A stretch of 64,000 bases of DNA from Periplaneta americana (Eukaryota; Arthropoda; Insecta; Blattodea; Blattidae): the NCBI RefSeq assembly GCF_040183065.1, contig NC_091131.1:10696800-10760799 (forward strand), given 5' to 3'. A program made the translations under genes and the position numbers. How positions within the stretch are numbered: position 1 is the stretch's first letter; each line of letters opens with the position of its first letter. Shown piece by piece: positions 59,701 through 64,000 of this stretch. The notes under the pieces are model-generated. The model was not told the origin of the DNA and did not search any database. It worked only from the letters and a program-made list of their open reading frames with translations.

Positions 59701-60486
59701 TTGCAACGCTACCCTTCGTGTGCTGATAGGAGTCATGTTCACAGCCTCCAGAATCTCCTCCTATACTTCTGGAGTTGTAGATCTTGGTCTTCCCCTTCCC
59801 AAACCAGGAGAGTTAAATTTTCCATACTCGCACAGACGGTAATGGAGACGTACAAATGTCTTCCGATCTGGACATTGTCGCTGTGGGTACCTCTCCTGGT
59901 ACAAACGACGAGCCAGCGCAGCATTGCCGTCCTCCTTACCATACATGAAGTGTGTCTCTGCCAGCTCTTGATTTGAATACATGTCGCACAGTCTAACGCC
60001 TACACAACACTGAATGTAACCTTCGCCTCGGAATGAACTGTCAGAGTGCCCTCTTAATGTCTCCTTTGACGGCAACGACCTGCGGAAAGAAAAACGTTCC
60101 GGTGAATTTCAATGTTGTGAAGGCCATAACTCGGAAATAAAGCATTTCCGGACACATGTTGTAATGAATTATTTTGATTGTCCACATGTGGGAAATACAT
60201 ACCTGAAATTATGCCCCGTATTTTTGAAACACTCTGTATATTACTAGAAAGTTGAAATAAACAAGGACTAATATTCAGCATTTATTTTTCAGGCGCGGAG
60301 AATGTTCCAGAAAGTGTGTCTTCAAGAATAGTGTTCGTCTTCCTCCTCCTGTTGTCCCTGTTTCTGATCACGTCCTATTCGGCCATAATTGTGTCACTGC
60401 TGCAAATGACCAGCTCCTCCATCAACACAATGGCGGACCTCATGAACAGTCCCATGAAGCTCAGCATGGTCGACAAGTTTGTCAAT
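42456..60486 (+). CDS. IR75: ionotropic receptor, IR75 type, exons 1-7 (3' end beyond window)
   Basis: Ionotropic receptors are iGluR-derived ligand-gated cation channels in the dendrites of olfactory neurons; the IR75 group mostly senses acids together with IR8a. Exons 42456-42627, 47126-47286, 50371-50661, 53258-53373, 55425-55604, 56822-57051 and 60293-60486 join without a phase conflict into 448 codons. Layout: signal peptide (about 1-25), short amino-terminal region with SCWNKVDLTKLLKQL (52-66), S1 lobe (about 200-325) with TERMDAVDY whose Arg-293 aligns with the alpha-carboxyl-binding Arg-485 of GluA2, M1 (about 332-349), pore loop (367-384), M3 (396-421) with SYSAIIVSLLQ in place of SYTANLAAF. 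The S2 lobe and last membrane segment must lie beyond 64000. Introns total about 17 kb and are full of mobile elements. Confidence 0.9.
42660..44340 (-). repeat. 141-bp tandem array built from two fused SINEs
   Basis: About eleven units; starts of TTATTTTA at 42873, 43020, 43161, 43302, 43442, 43583, 43724, 43865, 44006, 44146 and 44274, mostly 141 or 140 bp apart. Each unit joins the inverted 3' part of SINE A (TATGATGCTTTATCGACTAC, ATCTGAGTGAGATGAAGG) to the B-box side of SINE B (TTTGAATCCTCTT...GAAGAAATTTTC). The first unit starts with a SINE B head and the last runs into a full inverted SINE A. It lies 30 bp after IR75 exon 1. Confidence 0.9.
44262..44515 (-). mobile_element. SINE family A copy at the end of the array
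   Basis: Full-length in minus orientation: head TGGAGTATCGGGTAGCATGG and CCCGGGTTGAAATCC (B box decayed), GAGGTTTTTTCCGGGGTTTT, body, 3' end. It is the only array unit that goes on into the SINE body instead of the SINE B segment, so it probably was the founder. Confidence 0.8.
44950..45393 (+). mobile_element. family C repeat split by a LINE
   Basis: The left piece TAGATTTAGTGGCATGTAAAAG (44950-44976) and the right piece from CTGCGGGACAAAATTCCGGC to AAATAAACCATAATTT rejoin to the copy at 5114-5220. They are separated by a LINE and a 14-bp duplication. Confidence 0.8.
44977..45298 (-). mobile_element. LINE family R insertion, 5' truncated, with (TAAG)n tail
   Basis: On the minus strand it starts at ATTAAATCCAGACGTTTGAG, codes for RRLRWAGHVARMGESRNAYR and DLREVRYDDRDWINLAQDRD, ends AACCTCCGGGTTCCTTAAAA and has a tail of about 17 AAGT units (44977-45043). 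ATGTAAAAGAACTC is present at 44963-44976 and at 45299-45312, the target-site duplication. Confidence 0.9.
45728..46981. mobile_element. non-autonomous hAT element, perfect target duplication
   Basis: Ends CAGTAGCGGCTCGTC and, reversed, CAGGGGCGGTTATTC, each followed by GTAGGTGAAGTGC. ATTTCTTA is duplicated exactly (45720-45727, 46982-46989). It lies in IR75 intron 1 and has no readable transposase. Confidence 0.9.
47126..47286 (+). CDS. IR75: IR75 exon 2
   Basis: The acceptor CCTGTTCTACAG and donor GTACGT frame 161 bases. Reads DLTKLLKQLTHAGLYGVIRL then VTDFRKLAVILDLNCEGSQR and LLAE, the family's short amino-terminal region. Leaves in phase 0. Confidence 0.88.
47442..48591 (-). mobile_element. 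Penelope-like element, GIY-YIG endonuclease end
   Basis: On the minus strand (about 48390-47900): ENKNTLKIASSFRK, then YNHTGVYKLTCNSCDSSYIG and QTGRSFQTRYRAI (GIY-YIG core with the catalytic Arg in R-S-F-x-x-R), then LNTLEQYEIYRHTK and the end. The ends share GTTGAATCTTTCGTACACTA in inverted order. The RT domain is absent. The hammerhead stem II in the left arm is deleted (near 47815-47840). A SINE A splits the left arm. Confidence 0.8.
47539..47799 (+). mobile_element. SINE family A, complete, with target duplication
   Basis: Head: GGAGTAACGGTCAGCGCGTC (A box), GGGTTCGAATCCTGG (B box). Then GGTTGAGGTTTTTTCCGGGG, body, and the A-rich end CCCAATAAAATAAAAAAATA. ATGTGCTGCTTACAG is duplicated exactly (47524-47538, 47800-47814). 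It is the reference copy for the family. Confidence 0.92.
48823..49035 (-). mobile_element. SINE family A copy
   Basis: Minus orientation: decayed head, GAGGTTTTTTCCGAAATTTT, body, and AAATAAACCAATTAAAAA end. More diverged than the 47539 copy. Confidence 0.75.
49105..50250. mobile_element. TIR element, about 1.15 kb, no coding content
   Basis: Ends of about 28 bp are inverted: left GGGCTATTCCATATGAAATC, right (reversed) CGAGCTATTCCATCTCAAAT. No transposase was readable and no clear target duplication found. It fills most of the 3' half of IR75 intron 2. Confidence 0.6.
50371..50661 (+). CDS. IR75: IR75 exon 3
   Basis: The acceptor TCTCATACAG and donor GTAAGT frame 97 codons: ASEKNLFSSQHFWLLLT, then ELWDLYKSGSQQPLTVTPRR and IWDPTHMRVLPPEPRRDDYG. 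This joins exon 2 exactly as in IR75 proteins (N-C-x-x-SQ, then F-x-x-x-H-x-WLLL). Confidence 0.9.
50999..51775. mobile_element. non-autonomous hAT element, perfect target duplication
   Basis: Ends CAGTGGCGGTGCGTC and CCGCCACTG; GACCTGAG is duplicated exactly (50991-50998, 51776-51783). IR75 intron 3. The (ATT)n run at 51557-51620 lies inside. Confidence 0.88.
51557..51620 (+). repeat. (ATT)n microsatellite
   Basis: About 21 ATT units inside an hAT element. Confidence 0.95.
52365..52500 (+). mobile_element. LINE 3' end with (AAAT/GAAT)n tail
   Basis: TCTGGTGGTGTGATGGCCTT then AACTTCACCAG and about 24 tetranucleotide units. The hairpin CTGGTG...CACCAG before an A-rich tetranucleotide tail is usual for insect non-LTR elements. 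No coding part is present. Confidence 0.55.
53258..53373 (+). CDS. IR75: IR75 exon 4
   Basis: Two acceptors are close: TGTTCAG ending 53257 and TTTTTAG ending 53264. Only the first keeps phase 0, giving FLDDDTDDAYLDLRYRHLNT then EGKLHFVLMMYISEMLNF. The donor GTAAGA follows AG at 53373 (phase 2). Confidence 0.85.
53738..54300 (-). mobile_element. jockey-like LINE C-terminal remnant
   Basis: The minus strand reads VLNVRQIYYIVLIKSIHKNR, then HSHSYETKGMNSLRLFEPKC and a NLGPRIYNKFIFKYPNLV segment, the usual LPxxI end of the C-terminal domain. On the + strand the 3' end is an ATAAC-repeat followed by a (TTAT)n run at 53738-53780. Confidence 0.55.
54311..54726. mobile_element. MITE, about 416 bp
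   Basis: Inverted ends: left TATAGTCCCGTCGCTCTAAT, right (reversed) TATAGTCGCGACGCTGTTAT, both followed by TTTCCGGC. The target duplication is unclear. IR75 intron 4. Confidence 0.65.
54740..55095 (-). pseudogene. Tc1/mariner-type transposase N-terminal remnant
   Basis: The minus strand reads YKMDVQKKLQCVLWLVKFES then VTSVQREFRRVFNEETPTRI, and further on SVRKCARQLGLPKTTVHRAL. This is the two helix-turn-helix DNA-binding part of insect transposases of the type at 27242-28148. Two in-frame stops and a missing catalytic part show it is dead. Confidence 0.65.
55425..55604 (+). CDS. IR75: IR75 exon 5: S1 ligand-binding segment, GC donor
   Basis: The acceptor AATCTGTGACAG is followed by LNFIKTFDWGYPVNGSHCF and IAAVGIMWKTERMDAVDYVT. 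The exon ends TTCAG at 55604 and the intron starts GCGAGT, a GC donor. The next GT (55609) would leave phase 0 and break the joint to exon 6, so GC is the only consistent choice. Confidence 0.88.
55810..56810. other. IR75: IR75 intron 5, nothing recognised
   Basis: AT-rich; no repeat copies from this window recognised. Confidence 0.4.
56822..57051 (+). CDS. IR75: IR75 exon 6: M1 and pore entry
   Basis: The acceptor GTTTTGTCCCGCAG; the first A completes an Arg codon. Reads GAFMFLKPSLSEVSIIYELP, the hydrophobic M1 VWITYTLTVALLTVVLVF, and the pore segment LLWTDAVLDTIGIVCQQ. The donor GTTGGT starts at 57052, and a mariner-like word (CGAGGGTTGTTTGAAAAG) follows only 14 bases later. Confidence 0.9.
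57322..57362 (+). ncRNA. hammerhead-ribozyme-like core in IR75 intron 6
   Basis: CTGATGA (57328-57334), stem GGCC-ACT-GGCC, GAAA (57348-57351), then CTCGTC with predicted cleavage after 57357. GTT before and AAC after the core pair as stem I; GCGC words further out (57309, 57376) could extend it. A T between the CTGATGA box and stem II is unpaired. No Penelope coding part adjoins it. Confidence 0.45.
57546..58197 (+). mobile_element. jockey-like LINE, 5' truncated, (AATAC)n tail
   Basis: The open frame to 58008 reads FGIIFWGNSTDSNSIFLLQK then RVIRIIVGAKSRESCRTIF, ending LISHAFYSVGEFMTFNNTS, the same C-terminal domain as the element at 1098-2280. The tail is five AATAC units at about 58172-58196. 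The coding end is still open, so insertion was fairly recent. Confidence 0.85.
58198..58440 (-). mobile_element. reverse-transcriptase fragment
   Basis: The minus strand reads WAEENSLQINHQGTKQMNFR, then RNEPLEVVHKFKYLGVTLQT and ERAAAAIKAMYC, the RT motif D/E and thumb region (IN-x-x-KTK, KYLG). It starts directly at the tail of the preceding LINE. Clade not assigned. Confidence 0.7.
58745..60236 (-). mobile_element. IS630/Tc1/mariner transposon, DD41D spacing, about 165-bp inverted repeats
   Basis: The 1,492-bp element is flanked by TA (58743-58744, 60237-60238), with ends CAGGGTGTTT and AAACACTCTG and inverted repeats of about 165 bp. The transposase on the minus strand is almost complete but broken (next entry). 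A shorter derivative is at 40482-41265. It lies in IR75 intron 6. Confidence 0.92.
58935..59982 (-). pseudogene. transposase of the 58745 element, one stop and one frameshift
   Basis: Start at MYSNQELAETHF (59982). An amber stop at 59763-59761 lies between STTPEV and EEILEAVNMT; the frame then continues to 58972. Catalytic boxes: VLFTDEAQFTRDG, HFLHDGAPAHFS and WPPRSPDLKPLDFYLWG. The second and third aspartates are separated by 41 residues. Near the end the frame shifts after RNRIVACSED, while the 40482 copy keeps the longer end HRCEACRPIQAEGGH. DD41D has been described for rosa/VS-like families; membership is an inference. Confidence 0.85.
60293..60486 (+). CDS. IR75: IR75 exon 7: M3
   Basis: The acceptor TTTATTTTTCAG; the leading GC completes Gly. 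Reads GAENVPESVSSRIVFVFLLL then LSLFLITSYSAIIVSLLQ and the start of S2 (NTMADLMNSPMKLSMVDKFV). The donor GTAAGA at 60487 leaves phase 0. No matching next exon was found before 64000. Confidence 0.9.
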
Positions 60487-61043
60487 GTAAGATTTCACTA
60501 TTCCAAAAAATGTCATGTTTGTAACACATTACCGGTGGGTACTTTAAAATGGTACTGTTGCTATTATTACGTACACCGTACGTCATTAATTTCAGGGGAT
60601 TATTCTTTGAGATATTTCAAACAAAAATGTTTAATACAATTTTGCTCGCTTTTGCTTCCTTTTCGAGATAAGAACTGTTTCATATGAAATATTTCATAGC
60701 TTATTTTGAGAAAGCCATTGATTTAATTCCGAATATGCTCAGTCAATTTAAGATAGCAGTGTATTACGAAATGGAAATATAAAAATTGGAAATTTATCTT
60801 TTGAAGAGGTGGAGAAGTTCAAATATCTGCGAGCAACAATAACAAATATAAATGATACTCGGGAGGAAATTAAACACAGAATAAATATGGGAAATGCCTG
60901 TTATTATTCGGTTGAAAAGCTTTTGTCATCCAGTCTGCTGTCAAAAAATCTGAAAGTTAGAATTTATAAAACAGTTATATTGCCGGTTGTTCTGTATGGC
61001 TGTGAAACTTGGACTCTCACTTTGAGAGAGGAACAGAGATTAA

Positions 61044-62413
61044 GGCCTGGTTGCAGAAACACCGATCAAAATATGATTGGCGATCAAGGAGGGTTTGATT
61101 GGCCATCAGTTCTATTTCTGTTGCAGAAAGAACAATCAGTGTTTGATCGGAAATCAGTCTTCCATCAGATTTGATCAACAGATTTTTGCTGGTTAAGTCA
61201 CTGATCATCGATCAAGCAGGCTATTTATGTTGTTCTGTTTATAATGCAGTTACTGTAATGTATATAGTAAATAGTTATAGCGTAACAATATTGTTTTCGA
61301 CATAATGGATTCCTCTGATGAAGAAATTTTAAATGAAAAAAAAAATATTATTAAGAAGAGGGCGTTTCCGTGATAGACATGAATTGTTTTTATGTATAAT
61401 GACAGAGAATTTGAGCAAAGATTTGGGTTAAGTAAGGATTCCTGTGTTTTGTTACTTTCAAAAATTGAAACAAATATATGCAGACAGACAAATCGAAACC
61501 TTCCACTTTCTCCTATGAACCAAGTTCTAATAATGCTGAGATTTTATGCTGTTGGAATTTTTCAGGCGGTCTTGGGTTATCTTGTTAGGGTCCACAAATC
61601 AACTATTTGCCGAGTAGTTAGGAATGTTACGTATGAAATTGCTTTGTTATGGCAGGGTCTCATAAATCCCCAAACTTCAAATAGGGAACGATTTGAAATC
61701 CAGAGAGAATTTTCAGCCATGTCAGGATTTCCAAGAGTAGCCTAATATTGGTTGTATAGACTGCTCACATCCCCATCCAATCACCTAGTTGAAATGATGC
61801 CGAACTTTATCGAAATAGAAAAGGTTTCTTTTCTGTGAATATACAGGCAATATGTAGTATACACCATCATTGAAATTCTGGAATGTTGTAGCCCGTTTGC
61901 AGGGTTCTACACATGACAACACAATATTTTTAATGAGTAGGTTACGAGCTCCATTTGTAAACAGAGAGATGGGAAATGGAATTATTTTGGGTTATGGAGG
62001 CTATGCATGTTCCAATTTCTTGTCGATTCCCCTAGCAAATACCACAACAGAAGCCCCCTCACTTTTTTTTTTGTTTTCTTCATATTCTTTCACTATATTG
62101 TAGTCTATATACAAATAGAATCCACCTGTTTCCTTTCTACAAAAAGCAACAAAACAGCAAAACATTCACTTGTTTTCCTAGTCACCGCCCACTTGATGCA
62201 TTCCTTTCGCGACTTTTAAAGAGCATCAAATTGGCTGTGGTTGCTAAATAGCGCTGTTGTCAAATGTATTTCTTTCTTAAATCACCAATTAGTAAATTGA
62301 GACAAGTTGATTGGAGATTCATGTTTGTGCAACGCAATGAACAATCAAATAAATCAGACATCAACTGATTGGCGATCAGGGACTGATTTGATTTGGGTTT
62401 CTGCAACCGGGCC
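61044..62413 (+). mobile_element. PIF/Harbinger transposon, TAA target duplication
   Basis: Inverted ends GGCCTGGTTGCAGAAAC and GTTTCTGCAACCGGGCC; TAA at 61041-61043 and 62414-62416. The LINE copy at 35253 shows the empty site with a single TAA. Subterminal regions are rich in GATCAAA/TTTGATC-like words, likely transposase-binding sites (inference). Confidence 0.95.
61305..62060 (+). pseudogene. Harbinger transposase (HARBI1-like), broken
   Basis: Starts MDSSDEEILNEKKN (61305), shifts frame near 61370, then FEQRFGLSKDSCVLLLSKIE, NRNLPLSPMNQVLIMLRFYA, HKSTICRVVRNVTYEIALLW to a stop after FPRVA. After a degraded part that should hold the first Asp (only HPH remains of the DDTH-like region), FWNVVARLQGSTHDNTIFLM and ILGYGGYACSNFLSIPLA follow, with the second Asp in STHD. 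LGYGGY replaces the usual LGDxGY, and the last acidic residue is lost. No Myb-like partner ORF was found. Confidence 0.85.
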
Positions 62414-62805
62414 TAAGGGTGTTTGAGAATAAGGCGCATAGGAAAATATTTGGGGCTAAGAGGGATGAAGTTGCAGGAGAATGGAGAAAGTTACACAACA
62501 CAGAACTGCACGCATTGTATTCTTCACCTGACATAATTAGGAGCATTAAATCCAGACGTTTGAGATGGGCAGGGCATGTAGCACGTATGGGCGAATCCAG
62601 AAATGCATATAGAGTGTTAGTTGGGAGGCCGGAGGAAAAAAGACCTTTAGGGAGGCCGAGACGTAGATGGGAGGATAATATTAAAATGGATTTGAGGGAA
62701 GTGGGATATGATGGTAGAGAATGGATTAATCTTGCTCAAGATAGGGACCGATGGCGGGCTTATGTGAGGGCGGCAATGAACCTCCGGGCCTTTGGCGTGA
62801 GACGA

Positions 62806-62962
62806 ACTCGATAGCTCAGTGGTAGAGCGCCTGACCGGAGGCCAGGAAGTCGCAGGTTCGATTCCCGCTCGAGGTTGTGAAATTTTTCTTTCATACCATG
62901 GCATGATTGTGACTGTAATAGTATTTAATACATTTTTGACCTAATAAAATTAAAAAAAAAAT
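62806..62962 (+). mobile_element. tRNA-derived SINE, family D
   Basis: Cloverleaf-like head: acceptor ACTCGA/TCGAGGT, A box TAGCTCAGTGGTAGAGCG, anticodon arm CCTGA...CCAGG with one mismatch, B box GGTTCGATTCC. The base before the would-be anticodon is C instead of the invariant T, and the head runs into a non-tRNA body ending TAATAAAATTAAAAAAAAA, so I call a SINE rather than a tRNA gene. Confidence 0.65.
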
Positions 62963-63510
62963 GGACTTGAACATATAAATTAAAATATAAGAATATTTCT
63001 ACTAAAGATATTTCAAAGATTGTATGTGATATGTTCATACAAAATTCAGGAATAGATAGAAAAAAGAATCACACATAAATATTGGCATTTGTGGAAATTA
63101 TCAGGGAAATGGCATTTCAATGCACAAAATGCAGCTCCCATTTTGAATTGCTAATTATCCGTAACTGCAATAGTTTTGATAAATCTGGGAATAATATACA
63201 ATTGCAGAAATAATGTGTACTGAGTATATAAAATTTCAAGGTTACCGTACAGAGTTTTCATTGCTGAGAAAATAAATGATTGAATTTGACCAGTTTTTCA
63301 GTACTCAAAACTTTGTCTCCACATAAGAAAACACTGAATCTAAAGAGAGAGACAGAAGTTGGATTGGATTTCCACTGACAAGAAACGTCAAAAGCAAGAA
63401 GACATCATTACCATAATTACAGATTTAAATGAGACATATGTAGAGATAGAGAATGCTAGGGACTGAAAAGAGAACATTATAACTAACACATACACACAGG
63501 ATCAGAGGTA
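62963..63510. other. IR75: IR75 intron 7, nothing recognised
   Basis: AT-rich, no exon matching the IR75 S2 lobe, no repeat recognised. Confidence 0.45.
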
Positions 63511-63516
63511 CTTATA

Positions 63517-64000
63517 CTAAGGTTGGATAAAAAGTAATGGCAACAGTTCGATATTTCTGACATGGCTTTATTCACAGGGGTACAACATTTACGTACCTTC
63601 TATATAGTCACCCCCCTTATTTATTATCTTTTGCCAAATGATTGGAAGGCGTCGTACACCATCAGCGCGTCCATCTTTGTTGATGTTCCTTATTGACTGC
63701 CCTATAGCACGGATAAGTTTATCTCTGGTATTGTACCAGGTCCCTCACAGTGGTTCTTTCACTTTGGTGAAAAGATCGTAATCACATGGACTCATGTTGG
63801 GTGAGTACGGTAGATGTTCCAGAATCTCCCATTGCCAGTGGTGCAAGAGGTCCTTGACAGCAGCAGCGGTGTGACTCCTTGCATTATCATGAAGAATGAT
63901 GGGGTTCTGTACCAGCAAGTGTCGTCGTTTTCTCTTGAGGGCTGGACGAAGGTGGTGCTGCGGGAACCTGCAGTAGTAGTCCACGTTTGCCATCTGCCTT
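63517..64000 (-). mobile_element. mariner (DD34D), cut by the window end
   Basis: The left inverted end starts near GGTTGGATAAAAAGTAATGG. The minus-strand frame 63993-63745 reads NPIILHDNARSHTAAAVKDL then PYSPNMSPCDYDLFTKVKEP; the aspartates of HDNARSH and PCD are 34 residues apart. A stop follows KEPL. The rest of the transposase lies beyond 64000. It is not the same family as the mariner at 18982. Confidence 0.85.

Larger units (their letters stand above)
60784..62790 (+). mobile_element. LINE family R, split by a Harbinger
   Basis: The left part (60784-61043) reads EEVEKFKYLRATITNINDTR, EKLLSSSLLSKNLKVRIYKT, YGCETWTLTLREEQRLR. The right part (62414-62790) reads VFENKAHRKIFGAKRDEVAG, RRLRWAGHVARMGESRNAYR, to the end ATGAACCTCCGGGCC. 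Joining them restores one frame, matching the uninterrupted copy at 35253-35886. Confidence 0.9.

Noticed and set aside
62806..62880. Functional tRNA gene
   Set aside because: Mismatches in the anticodon arm, C at the invariant T33, and a SINE body with A-rich tail directly attached.

Overview
The window is AT-rich, intron-rich insect DNA. The best match is a cockroach or termite (Blattodea), perhaps Periplaneta. That is an inference from huge repeat-packed introns, several tRNA-derived SINE families, LINE 3' ends with short tandem tails, and an antennal ionotropic-receptor gene. No species-specific marker was tested. Nothing bacterial was seen.

Two host genes can be read exon by exon, both on the + strand. 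(1) The last four coding exons of Son of sevenless (Sos), the Ras guanine-nucleotide exchange factor, lie at 3825-9989. They encode only the proline-rich, SH3-binding C-terminal tail; the catalytic exons must lie left of the window. (2) A seven-exon IR75-type ionotropic receptor runs from 42456 to 60486 and leaves the window to the right. These exons give 448 codons: signal peptide, short amino-terminal region, S1 ligand-binding lobe with the glutamate-binding arginine kept, M1, pore and M3. All splice phases agree. Intron 5 is a GC-AG intron. One possible extra terminal exon (30117-30281) is unrecognised.

Almost everything else recognisable is transposable-element debris, much of it nested. 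The Sos introns hold a jockey-like LINE, an hAT non-autonomous element, two SINEs and a deletion derivative of a DDE transposon. The 10-42 kb stretch holds Penelope-like ends, a LINE with a 345-codon reverse-transcriptase ORF, a Mutator-like element with satellite-like ends, a palindromic mariner, long-hairpin MITEs, a 232-bp triplication, a Tc1/mariner remnant, an hAT with repeated palindromic termini, and a TTAA-flanked MITE just upstream of the receptor gene. The IR75 introns hold a 141-bp tandem array made from two fused SINEs, two hAT elements with perfect 8-bp target duplications, a Penelope endonuclease fragment split by a SINE, a DD41D-type transposon with long inverted repeats, and a Harbinger inserted into a LINE.

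The most interesting signals are: hammerhead-ribozyme-like cores at three unrelated loci, two of them in Penelope-like terminal repeats; the MULE whose inverted ends are tandem arrays; the palindromic mariner; the SINE-chimera satellite; and nested insertions whose order can be proved from intact sister copies and target-site duplications inside this window.
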